Part shown: positions 25,681-33,534 of the stretch, piece after piece
Numbering within the stretch: the first letter of the stretch is position 1
How the letters are laid out: every line of letters begins with the position of its first letter
Assembly: GCF_029946505.1 (NCBI RefSeq)
Contig: NZ_JARZHG010000047.1
Location: 24,802 to 88,801 of the forward strand
Direction of reading: 5' to 3'
Length of the DNA: 64,000 nt
Origin: Polyangium sp. y55x31
GTDB lineage: Bacteria; Myxococcota_A; Polyangia; Polyangiales; Polyangiaceae
Program-made: the position numbers and the translations under genes
The notes under the pieces: generated by a model
Databases searched by the model: none
Told to the model about the DNA's origin: nothing
The model's input: the letters and a program-made list of their open reading frames with translations, nothing else

Positions 25681-26454
25681 ATGCGCCCGGCGGCCTTCGC
25701 GTTCCTCTTCGCCCTCCTCGCGGCGGGCTCGCGTCCGGCGTCCGCCGAGGCGCCCCCGGAGACCGCCCCCGACAAGCGCCGCTGGTGTGCGTCCGAGCTT
25801 GCCGCGCTGCCGAACGAGGTCTGCTACTTCGTCCCCGAAAAACCCGCGCCCGGACCACGCACGCTCATCATTCACCTGCACGGCGTCGTCCAGCCCGATA
25901 CGAACGATCAATGGAACTCGCAGCGCAACGCCGCGCGGGTGGGCGCGACGTACGGCCATACGGTGATCATGCCCCGGGGCCGCCGCGGGATCGGGCCGAA
26001 GACGATGGAGTCGTGGTGGGCCTGGCCGACGAGCATGGACGCGCGCCGGATCCACGAGGACGCGCTCGTCGCGGAATGGACGGCCGCGCGAACCGCGCTG
26101 GAGCAAGCCGCGGGCAAACCTTTCGAGCGCGTCTACATTTTCGGATTCTCGAACGGCGCGTATTACGCGACCTCGCTGGCGATGCGCGGCCGGCTCGACG
26201 TCGCGGGGTATGCGCTCTTCGCGGGCGGCTCGGGCGCGCCGTATCACGAGACGGAGGCGAAGGGGACGAAAAAACGGGCGCCGATCGTGGTCGCGTGGGG
26301 CGCGGGGGATCCCTCGCACGACAAGCAGAAGGCGCTCGCGAAGATGCTGAAGCGGATGCGCTGGCCGCACCTCGAGATCGGGCGTCCCCGCGCCGGCCAC
26401 GCGATGACGGACGAGCAGGTCGAGAAGGCGCTCGCTTTCCTCGGCAGCCACTGA
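25681..26454 (+). CDS. Secreted alpha/beta-hydrolase (PHB-depolymerase/feruloyl-esterase-like)
   Basis: The 257-residue product has a signal peptide ending ASA near residue 22. The alpha/beta-hydrolase core shows the oxyanion HLHGV motif near residue 65, the nucleophile elbow YIFGFSNGAYYA (Ser about 159), an acid in WGAGDPS, and a late HAM histidine (about 240). Family relatives release short hydroxyacids or ester groups from polymers outside the cell. The substrate is not evident. It is divergent from the RelE-like gene with only 56 bp between starts. Confidence 0.8.
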   Translation: MRPAAFAFLFALLAAGSRPASAEAPPETAPDKRRWCASELAALPNEVCYFVPEKPAPGPRTLIIHLHGVVQPDTNDQWNSQRNAARVGATYGHTVIMPRGRRGIGPKTMESWWAWPTSMDARRIHEDALVAEWTAARTALEQAAGKPFERVYIFGFSNGAYYATSLAMRGRLDVAGYALFAGGSGAPYHETEAKGTKKRAPIVVAWGAGDPSHDKQKALAKMLKRMRWPHLEIGRPRAGHAMTDEQVEKALAFLGSH

Positions 26455-26497
26455 CTTTCCATTTTACGGAACGCGCCCGGCCGGTGTCTCTGGCCGC

Positions 26498-27817
26498 ATG
26501 CGTAGATCCATCCTCGTGGTTTCTCTCTCGCTCGGCCTCTTCGCCGTCCTCGCCGCCGCGTGCGGGGGCGGAGACGGTAGCTCCGGCAGCTCGGGAACGA
26601 CGCCTCCTCCGAACACCCCCGTGACCGTCCTCGACCCCGTTTGCGGCGTGGAAGCCACCGTCTCGAAGACGCCCACGTATGCCGAGGATGTCGCGCCGAT
26701 CTTGATGAAGAACTGCGCCACGTGCCACACGAACGGCGGAATCGCGCCGTTCCCGCTCCTCGACTTCGAGCAGACGAGCCCGCTCGCGGCCCTCATCGCG
26801 GAGCGCACCACGGCGCGCGAGATGCCGCCCTTCAATCCGAACAACTGCGGCGATTGCAACAAATTCCAGGACGCCCGGTGGCTCACGTCCGAGGAGATCG
26901 CCACGATCTCCGCGTGGGCCGAGGCCGGCGGCCCCGCGGGCGACCTCTCGAAAGCCCCGACGCCGCCCCCGCCGCCCACGGGCCTCGCCGACGCGAACCT
27001 CACGATCGACATGGGCGTCTCCTACACGCCCGACGGCTCGAAGGTCGACGATTACCGCTGCTTCATCGTCGATCCGGGCATCACGTCCGACAAATTCCTC
27101 ACGGCGTACGAGGTCCTCCCGGGTGATCCGCGCGTCGTCCACCACGTCATCGCCTTCGCGCTCGATACGGCCGCGGCCGAGGCCGAAGCCGAAGCGCTCG
27201 ACGCGGCCGAGGCGGGCCCCGGATACACGTGTTTCGGGGGTCCCGGCGTCGGCGCCTCGCGGTTCGTCGTGGGCTGGGCCCCGGGCGGCGGACCCACGCG
27301 ATTCCCTGCGGGCACGGGCCTAAGGCTCGAAGGCGGGCGCAAGATGGTCGTGCAGGTCCATTACAACCTCGCGAGCGGCGCGTTCCCCGACCAGACGCGG
27401 ATTGCGGCGGTCGTGCAGGATTCGGTCGACAAGGAGGCCACCATTTCGCGGGTCGCGGCGCAGGGGATCAACCTTCCGCCGCAGCAGCCGATGACGACCG
27501 TGACGAACGACGAGCCCGTCCCGGCGCAGGCCGGCACGGTGACGATGTGGGGCGTGGCGCCGCACATGCACGGGACCGGGAAGATCATGCACGTGGAGGC
27601 CGAGCACGACGGGCAGAAGCAATGCTTGCTCGACGTGGGGAACTGGGATTTCCACTGGCAATCGTTCTCGATGTACGAGACGCCCCCGAAGGTGCAGGGC
27701 GGCGACACGATCCGGATCACCTGCGGCTACGACACGACGGGTCGGGACACCGTGACGAAACAGGGCGAAGGGACCGAGGACGAGATGTGCATCGCGTTTT
27801 TCTACGTGACGCGGTGA
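26498..27817 (+). CDS. Lipoprotein with c-type heme and copper type II monooxygenase-like domain
   Basis: The 439-residue product starts with a lipoprotein signal (AVLAAAC) and a Gly/Ser/Pro tether. A cytochrome c-like module follows with CATCH at 73-77 and a PPFNPNN loop. The remaining 270 residues resemble copper type II ascorbate-dependent monooxygenases (PHM/DBH): HHV at 215-217 in VVHHVIAF, VQVHYN, the HMH pair at 356-358 in VAPHMHGTG, and a late DEMCIAFFYV that could supply the methionine copper ligand. A heme module fused to a copper oxygenase suggests that electrons reach the copper from a respiratory chain. It is a surface or periplasmic oxidase by inference. Confidence 0.8.
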   Translation: MRRSILVVSLSLGLFAVLAAACGGGDGSSGSSGTTPPPNTPVTVLDPVCGVEATVSKTPTYAEDVAPILMKNCATCHTNGGIAPFPLLDFEQTSPLAALIAERTTAREMPPFNPNNCGDCNKFQDARWLTSEEIATISAWAEAGGPAGDLSKAPTPPPPPTGLADANLTIDMGVSYTPDGSKVDDYRCFIVDPGITSDKFLTAYEVLPGDPRVVHHVIAFALDTAAAEAEAEALDAAEAGPGYTCFGGPGVGASRFVVGWAPGGGPTRFPAGTGLRLEGGRKMVVQVHYNLASGAFPDQTRIAAVVQDSVDKEATISRVAAQGINLPPQQPMTTVTNDEPVPAQAGTVTMWGVAPHMHGTGKIMHVEAEHDGQKQCLLDVGNWDFHWQSFSMYETPPKVQGGDTIRITCGYDTTGRDTVTKQGEGTEDEMCIAFFYVTR

Positions 27818-27873
27818 GGGAACCGTTATCCGCCGAGGTGCAACCGCGCCGGGGGATGTGCTAGCCTCAGCGC

Positions 27874-29199
27874 GTGGCGAAGGAACGGGGGCGCGAGCTC
27901 GGGGCGGTCGCGATCGCGATCGTCGCGCACGTGCTTTTCCTCGCCGTCGCCCCGCGCAGCCCGGCGCCGGGGGCCGAGTTGTCGCCGCTCCGCGTCGAGC
28001 CTCCGGCGGATACGACGGTCGATATCGAGGAGGAAGGCCCGCCCGGCACGGTGACACGCGCGCCGGCCCCCGCGCCCGAGCAGGCACCTGCGCCCGAATC
28101 GGCCCGCGTGGCCGTGCGTGCACCTGCGCCCGTACCGGCGCCCGCGCCCGAATCCGCGCCCGCGCCCGCGCCTGAATCCGCTCCCGCTCCCGAATCCGCG
28201 CCCGCTCCCGAATCCGCTCCCGCGCCCGCGCCTGAATCCGCGCCCGCTCCCGCTCCCGAATCCGCGCCCGCGCCCACGCCCGCCGCGCCGAGCCTTCCCG
28301 TTGACGAATACGGCGGCGCGCCCGCGCCCGCGCCCGTCGTCGGCGCCCTTCCCGGTCTGGGCTCGCCCGTCTGGGCCGTCCCGGGCGTCGTGCCCGATGC
28401 GCCGGCGGCCCGGCCCGCGCCCACCACCATCGAGGCCCCGCGCCCCGTCGATTCCAATGCCGCGAGCCGCGTCCTCACGGGCACCCTTCACAACAAGGAC
28501 AAATCCACCGGCATCGACGTCCCCGCGGCCGGCGTGGTCGCCTCCACCATTGCGAATGCCGTCCGCGCCTCGGCGGTCAAGGACGCCCGCGCCACGTTCG
28601 AGGTCAAGCTCGACGCGCAAGGCAAAGTCGAGGGGGTCCGCCTCGTCAGCACCACGGACGCCAATGCGAACCACTGGACCGGCGTCGTCGAGGCCGTGAA
28701 GAGCGGCCTTTCCGCGCGGTCCTTGCAGATGGGCCCGGACAAACAGGGCGTCACGGTCGTCGTCAAGATCGAGTCGAAGGTCCAGTATCCGGCCGGCAGC
28801 AAGGTGAAGGGCGAGATCAAGCCGCTCTGCGCGAACGAGGTCATCGAGCAGCTCGCGCAGGCGATCCAGGACGGGATGTCGCAGGGCGGCGGCGGTGGCT
28901 ACACGCGCGGCATACGCGACGATCAGGGCCGGTTCATCCCGTACAGCGATCTCGACGAGGAGCGCAAAACCCGCTTCTGCATTCCGATCGGCATCGCCGG
29001 CGGGGGCGACCTCTCGAACTTCGGCGCCCACATGTACAACGTCGTGAGCTCCTCGTTCACGATCAAGCGCGCCGGAGAGCAAGCCTTGCCCGCGGATACG
29101 CCGCTGCCCGTGGATCGGAGCGCCCCGTGGGTGCCCGTCGCGCCGGGCAAGACGCGACCGCCGCCTCCGCCGAAAAAGAAGAAAAAGAAGAAGCGTTGA
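27874..29199 (+). CDS. TonB-like periplasm-spanning protein with Pro/Ala repeats
   Basis: The protein starts at a GTG and is 441 residues. A short basic N-terminus and one membrane helix (about 8-27) anchor it in the inner membrane. From about 60 to 150 lies a Pro/Ala/Glu-rich extension made of PAPAPE-type units, as in TonB, where such a rod spans the periplasm. A C-terminal domain (about 215-290) reads like the end of TonB (ARATFEVKLDAQGKVEGVRL). After it comes an unusual 120-residue tail with GGGGGYTRGIRD and finally PPPPPKKKKKKKR. No ExbB/ExbD genes are nearby, so energy coupling cannot be confirmed. Confidence 0.62.
   Translation: MAKERGRELGAVAIAIVAHVLFLAVAPRSPAPGAELSPLRVEPPADTTVDIEEEGPPGTVTRAPAPAPEQAPAPESARVAVRAPAPVPAPAPESAPAPAPESAPAPESAPAPESAPAPAPESAPAPAPESAPAPTPAAPSLPVDEYGGAPAPAPVVGALPGLGSPVWAVPGVVPDAPAARPAPTTIEAPRPVDSNAASRVLTGTLHNKDKSTGIDVPAAGVVASTIANAVRASAVKDARATFEVKLDAQGKVEGVRLVSTTDANANHWTGVVEAVKSGLSARSLQMGPDKQGVTVVVKIESKVQYPAGSKVKGEIKPLCANEVIEQLAQAIQDGMSQGGGGGYTRGIRDDQGRFIPYSDLDEERKTRFCIPIGIAGGGDLSNFGAHMYNVVSSSFTIKRAGEQALPADTPLPVDRSAPWVPVAPGKTRPPPPPKKKKKKKR
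28135..28290 (+). repeat. Pro-Ala-Glu repeat region of the TonB-like gene
   Basis: Repeats of the type gcgcccgcgcccgaatcc and gctcccgaatccgcg run about 155 bases and give PAPAPESAP units. Period is 9-18 bases with silent variation, consistent with slippage. Confidence 0.8.
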
Positions 29200-29225
29200 A
29201 AGCCGGTTCGGGCTGTCCCGCGTCG

Positions 29226-29242
29226 CCCGCCTGCGCGGCGGG
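29226..29242. terminator. GC hairpin between convergent genes
   Basis: cccgcc (29226-29231) can pair with ggcggg (29237-29242) around a five-base loop. It sits in the 51-bp gap between the TonB-like gene and the convergent lipoprotein gene. No U-tract is present, so termination there is only plausible. Confidence 0.35.
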
Positions 29243-29250
29243 GGCACGGT

Positions 29251-29679
29251 TCACTGCATACACGCGTCGTACGAATAGAACTGGTCCCACTCGACGGGCG
29301 CCCTGCAGGAGAGGCTGTAGTAGCAGCACAGACCCGTCACGGGATCCTTCGCCCAGGCAGACACCTGGGGGCATTCGTGCTTGACGTTCCGCGGCAGCGG
29401 GCACTCGGGCGGATTGTAGTGACACATTTCTCGCGAAATCGGCGTCATCGGGGCCCAGCACAAACACGCGTCGCAGTAGCTGCCTTCGATACACTCGCCG
29501 CAGGAATGGGTGCCCGGATGAAGACAACACTCCGGGTTCGGGAGCGTCGGGTCGAGCGGCTCCGCAGCGGGGGCCTCGATCTCCTGCGGCGGCTCGACCG
29601 CGCACGCGGCGACGAGCAACCCCTGCGCGGCGAGGGCCAGCGAAACGACCCCCATAAAACGAGACGAATATCGACGCAT
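29251..29679 (-). CDS. Small Cys-rich lipoprotein
   Basis: AGGAGG six bases before the ATG at 29679 decides the start over the upstream in-frame codon. The 142-residue product has a lipoprotein signal (LLVAAC), an acidic/Pro linker, and a mature domain with many cysteines in groups (PECCLHPGTHSCGECIEGSYC, LCCYYSLSC), probably disulfide-rich. Family unknown. No enzyme motif. Outer-membrane location is assumed from the lipobox. Confidence 0.75.
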   Translation of the reverse strand: MRRYSSRFMGVVSLALAAQGLLVAACAVEPPQEIEAPAAEPLDPTLPNPECCLHPGTHSCGECIEGSYCDACLCWAPMTPISREMCHYNPPECPLPRNVKHECPQVSAWAKDPVTGLCCYYSLSCRAPVEWDQFYSYDACMQ

Positions 29680-29806
29680 CGTGTCCTCCTGGAGAGTGGT
29701 CACACCAGATACCATTTCCCAGACTACGATGACGCGCCCCCCTGTGGCAAGGCGTCTGCTCTCGCGAGCGCGTATCGGCCGGTCGTCCCGTCCCCGCGCG
29801 ACGAGC

Positions 29807-30295
29807 TTACTTCCCGGCCCTCGGATCCACGGGGATCACCTCGACCACGACGGGGCCGGGCTTCTGCCCTTTGACGTAGACCCGTGGCTGGTTCATGACC
29901 GAATACCAGAAATTGCCGTCCGGCGCGGCGATGAAGCCGCTGATCGTGTAATTGTCGAACGGGTCGAACTTCGATTGATCGGCCTGGATCTCGAACGCAT
30001 ACGGCGCCGGCCCCGAGAGCTTCTTCTTGATCTTCCCGAGCTCCACCCGCTCGGTCTTGCGGATGTTGCCGCCGGAGAGCGTCAGGATGAGCTCGAAATC
30101 GGGAGACTCGATCGGCTTTGCATTCTCGGCCAGCCGAACGAGCCCGGTGATGGTGCCGCCCGTCCACTCGGATTGCTCCACCGGCGCATCGTCGGGAGGC
30201 GGCGTGGAGGGCAAGTCGGGCATCGCGGGTTCGGGCTCGGCGCCTCCGCAACCGAGGAACGCAACGGCGGCCAGGGTGATCACCAGGTGCTTCAT
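29807..30295 (-). CDS. YbaY-like lipoprotein
   Basis: The 162-residue product has a lipoprotein signal (AAVAFLGC, Cys16), a Pro linker, and one beta-sandwich domain. The pattern GGTITGLVRLAENAKPIESP..ELILTLSGG, then YAFEIQADQSKFDPFDNYTI and WYSVMNQPRVYVKG, resembles the YbaY family (lipoproteins of type III-associated or general envelope function). That match is moderate. It is the last gene of a minus-strand cluster, nine bases after the stop of the previous gene, so it is almost certainly co-transcribed with the CHAT-like cluster. Confidence 0.65.
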   Translation of the reverse strand: MKHLVITLAAVAFLGCGGAEPEPAMPDLPSTPPPDDAPVEQSEWTGGTITGLVRLAENAKPIESPDFELILTLSGGNIRKTERVELGKIKKKLSGPAPYAFEIQADQSKFDPFDNYTISGFIAAPDGNFWYSVMNQPRVYVKGQKPGPVVVEVIPVDPRAGK

Positions 30296-30304
30296 GAGGC
30301 ACCC

Positions 30305-31912
30305 TTATCGCGGCTGCGCGGGCCGTTCCAGCGGGCGCGTCCTTTCAATACCTTTCACCGCTTCGAGCGTCTGAATCTGCGCGTCGAGCGTCTGCCGTTG
30401 CCTTCGTAGCCGCTCGATTTGCACGAGCGTATCCACCGTGGAGAGATCCGGCTCTTTCGCGGCGATGTCCACCACGCTCGCGACGCCGAGCGCGCTGCTC
30501 GCGCTGGCGAGCCCGTCGGCGACCGCGCCGGACGCGCTCGGAAAAGTCGAGGCGCTGCTCTGCTCGAGCCGCACGAGGCGGCCTTTCGTGTCGAACCCGA
30601 GCGCCAGCCTGCGCTTGGCGAAGGCGGCCGGATCGAACGAGATCGTCGCCGGAGGCTCGCGTGGATCCATCACGTCGATCCTCCGCGCGTCCACGATACG
30701 GATCCCCTCGTACGACTCCCCGATTCGCCCTTCGTCCGGATCCGCGATCTTCCCTTGCGAGAGCAGCCTCAGCGTGGCCGCGCGCGACGGACGATAAAAC
30801 ACGCGCCCTTCCGCTTCTTCTTCCTCGGCTGGCGCCACGCTCTTCGGGGTTTTCGGCGGCGCGCCGCGGTCGGGGGTCAAGGCGATCGCAATGCGGGTCG
30901 CGTTCCAAAGCTCCAGCATGGCCGGGTGATTGGCGAGCTTCGCCGGCACGTCGGCCGATTTCGTGCCCTCGGGGAGCGTGGCCTCATCGGGAATCTCCGC
31001 GACCTCGAAGACCCGCACGACGTCCCGCGTGATCGACTCCGGCGCGAACCGCTGCTCCTCCGCGAAGGCCTGGAGCCGGGCCTCGAAGGCGGTCGACACC
31101 TCCTTGCGCTCCTCGAGGGCCGCGCGGAGCGAGGCGTCGAGCAAGGCGCGCTTCGATTCGAGCGCCGCGAGCTCCTTCGCGTCCGCGGGGCCGATCTTGT
31201 CCTCGATCTCCCGTTTCGTTTTCCTGCGCTCGCTCGTGATGGCGTCGAGCTCGTGTCCGCGCAGGAAGAGCTTTCGGCCCTCCGCATTCGCGCCCAGGAA
31301 ATACAAGGTCTGCATGGGCAAACCTTCGAGGTCCTCGCAGGGGAACTTCGCCGCCGAGGGATCGGCGCGGAGCTTTCCACAAACGAACGTCCGCGCGGCT
31401 TCGGTCCCGCGATCCGCGAGCCCCACGAGAAATCCAGCAATGGTGGCCGCCGCTTCCAGCGTATCGGCGAGGACCTGCCCCTCCTGCCCCGTGCTCTCCA
31501 TGTTGATCGACGCGAGCAGCCCGCTACCATACGTCTCGACGGTCAACGAATCATCGGACGTGCGGCCCGGTTCGAGGTGGAGCGCATAAAACTCCCGCGT
31601 GTCCGGCACGTGAAGCACCGTGACCGTCGCCGCGCTCTGCTCCACGTCGAACGGCAGGCTCTTCACCTTGAACTCGTACAGCCCCGCGTCGTTTTTCTCG
31701 TACGAAACACTCCGCCGCGACGTGAGCGTGGTCCGGACGCCGACCTCGACGAGCGTCTTCGGCAAATGATACCGAATGCCCTCGGGCGCGGCCTCCCCGT
31801 ACGCGTGTGGCCCGCTCCCGATCATACGCGTGCCCCCGCAGGCCGGCAGCACGGCGAGCGCCGCTCCGAGGACGACAAACCGTGCCGCGCGTTTCGCTTC
31901 CTCGAATCGCAT
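30305..31912 (-). CDS. Large lipoprotein, DUF4831-like
   Basis: The ATG at 31912 overlaps the previous stop by one base (TGATG), so the genes are coupled. The 535-residue product carries a lipobox (VLPAC), then a region starting RYHLPKTLVEVGVRTTL that resembles DUF4831, followed by an alpha-helical coiled stretch (about residues 225-290), another beta-rich portion (YRPSRAATLRLL...), and a C-terminal coiled coil (VQIERLRRQRQTLDAQIQTL). Whether it works with the CHAT-like protein is unknown; genomic coupling makes it likely. Confidence 0.65.
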   Translation of the reverse strand: MRFEEAKRAARFVVLGAALAVLPACGGTRMIGSGPHAYGEAAPEGIRYHLPKTLVEVGVRTTLTSRRSVSYEKNDAGLYEFKVKSLPFDVEQSAATVTVLHVPDTREFYALHLEPGRTSDDSLTVETYGSGLLASINMESTGQEGQVLADTLEAAATIAGFLVGLADRGTEAARTFVCGKLRADPSAAKFPCEDLEGLPMQTLYFLGANAEGRKLFLRGHELDAITSERRKTKREIEDKIGPADAKELAALESKRALLDASLRAALEERKEVSTAFEARLQAFAEEQRFAPESITRDVVRVFEVAEIPDEATLPEGTKSADVPAKLANHPAMLELWNATRIAIALTPDRGAPPKTPKSVAPAEEEEAEGRVFYRPSRAATLRLLSQGKIADPDEGRIGESYEGIRIVDARRIDVMDPREPPATISFDPAAFAKRRLALGFDTKGRLVRLEQSSASTFPSASGAVADGLASASSALGVASVVDIAAKEPDLSTVDTLVQIERLRRQRQTLDAQIQTLEAVKGIERTRPLERPAQPR

Positions 31913-32559
31913 CAGAGAATCACCATCGTCCCGAGCGTCTGCCGCATGTCTCGCAGATCCTGCGCATACCCCGGCGGCGCCGTCACGAGCCATTCCTCGA
32001 CGAGGCCGAGCCAGCGCGTGCGAATCTCGTCCACCACCTTCGGATCGGGCGTATCCACGACCGCGCGCACGGTCTCGGCGTCGAACGCGCGCCACCGCTG
32101 CCGCCCCTCCGGCGAATGCCAGCGCGGTTTGCCCTCGAACCCGACGACGAGCCGCGCCCCGAGCCCCGCGAGCCGCGAAAGAAGTGGGCCCGCGCCCGTG
32201 TCGCAGCACATGAAATGCAAAGCTCGATTGTCAGCCCAGAGCCTGAGCTCGTCCTCGGGGAAGTCGTCGGCGAGGAGCAAGCCTTTGGGCGAATTCGTGT
32301 CGAGGACGCGGCTCGGCTCGCCGTGCGAGGTCACGAGGATCGCCCCGTAAGGCCGCTCCTCTTCCGCCGCGGCACGAAGGGCGGCGAGGACGGTGCTGCG
32401 CTCCGTGAGCGTGCGCCCGAAGCGCACGACGCGACTGCCGAGGCCCGCATAAAGCGAATCCCGCATCCGCTGGATCTCGACCGTGTCCTCGTCGTACGCG
32501 CTGTCGATCGAGAGGACGCGTCGTTCGATCCGCGGGCCGGATTCGACGGGCAACGTCAT
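31912..32559 (-). CDS. CHAT/caspase-like (clan CD) peptidase candidate
   Basis: The start at 32559 overlaps the previous stop as ATGA and gives 215 residues. Two motifs stand in the right order for a caspase-hemoglobinase-type fold: AILVTSHGEPS with His79, and LHFMCCDTGAG with Cys118/119, equivalent to the HG and ACxTG boxes of CHAT proteins, where a His/Cys dyad cuts after chosen residues. The substrate loops and the KGLLLADDF block before the cysteine fit too. CHAT proteases often act in defence or programmed death together with sensor proteins; here the neighbours are a ferritin-like enzyme and lipoproteins instead. Activity is inferred from motifs only. Confidence 0.6.
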   Translation of the reverse strand: MTLPVESGPRIERRVLSIDSAYDEDTVEIQRMRDSLYAGLGSRVVRFGRTLTERSTVLAALRAAAEEERPYGAILVTSHGEPSRVLDTNSPKGLLLADDFPEDELRLWADNRALHFMCCDTGAGPLLSRLAGLGARLVVGFEGKPRWHSPEGRQRWRAFDAETVRAVVDTPDPKVVDEIRTRWLGLVEEWLVTAPPGYAQDLRDMRQTLGTMVIL

Positions 32560-33371
32560 GCCATGCCCTTCGCTTCGAGCCATTGCCGCGCGAGGCCGTC
32601 GATCTCGGCTTCGAGCGGATGAAAATCACGCCGGAGATAGGACTTGATGCCCCGCAAAAACACACGCTGGCCGATCGGATGCTCGCGAAGCTTGCGCAGC
32701 TCGGCCAGGAGATCGACGTCGCCGCGGCGGCGGTCCTGATCGAGGAGCACGAGCGTCCCGGCGATCCAGAATGCCGCGAGCGTGGAGGCGGCGAGGGCCA
32801 TGCCGGCGACCCGCAGGCCGTAGCTCGGCGCGACGGTGCCGAGGACGTCGAATGCGACGGCGCGGTGCTCGATCTCCTCGGCGGCGTGCCAGAAGAGCAG
32901 ATCGCGCAGCGCCGGGTGGGCGCGATCGAGGAAGCGCTCGCGGAGGGCGTTTTCGGCCATGATGGCGGTGAAATGCTCGGCCGCCGCGGTGACGGCGAGC
33001 CGGAAGGCCGGCGGGAACGCGGGTTCGAGGATGCCGTACGCGATCTTCTCGTAGACGCGGAGGAACGGCTTGATCTCGTAGCCCTGCTCCTCGAGGCGCT
33101 CGAAGAAGCGCTCGTGCGTGCGGGCGTGGCGGCCCTCCTGGGCGAAGAAGCCTTTCACCTGGGCGCGGAGCTCGGGGTCGTCGAGTTTGTCGAGGTAATG
33201 GTGGACGCTGCGCACGAAGAAACGCTCGCCCGCCGGAAAGAGCAGATTGACGCCGTTCGCGATGTGCGTCGCGAGCGCGTTGCCACCGAACCAGTGGCGC
33301 GGGACGGTCTCGTCGAAGTCGAGGCCAGGATCACGAGGCTTGATGGCGGGGCGTTCGTGGGAGGTCTGCAT
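32556..33371 (-). CDS. Predicted metal-dependent hydrolase, ferritin-like (PF10118 type)
   Basis: The ATG at 33371 was preferred to the upstream TTG at 33422. The 271-residue product matches the family of predicted metal-dependent hydrolases with a ferritin-like four-helix core. Likely metal ligands are E79 and H82 in QEGRHARTHERF, E132/H133 in AAEHFTAIMAE, and E165/E166/H169 in HAAEEIEHRAVAFDV, suggesting a di-iron or di-manganese centre. A hydrophobic segment at about 185-212 looks like a membrane helix. It is the first gene of the cluster and is coupled to the CHAT-like gene. Substrate unknown. Confidence 0.8.
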   Translation of the reverse strand: MQTSHERPAIKPRDPGLDFDETVPRHWFGGNALATHIANGVNLLFPAGERFFVRSVHHYLDKLDDPELRAQVKGFFAQEGRHARTHERFFERLEEQGYEIKPFLRVYEKIAYGILEPAFPPAFRLAVTAAAEHFTAIMAENALRERFLDRAHPALRDLLFWHAAEEIEHRAVAFDVLGTVAPSYGLRVAGMALAASTLAAFWIAGTLVLLDQDRRRGDVDLLAELRKLREHPIGQRVFLRGIKSYLRRDFHPLEAEIDGLARQWLEAKGMA

Positions 33372-33534
33372 GGCCGAGTCCAGGGACGATTCGAGGGTAC
33401 CCTCACGCCCTTGCCCGGTCAACGCGATGCTCCCGAGAATCGCGGCAAGCCGGATGCTCCGAGGAACATGCTTTCACCGCGCGTGATCCGGCCATTTTCA
33501 TCGCGGCCGACTTGCGCCAAACTCGCGCCCCGCG

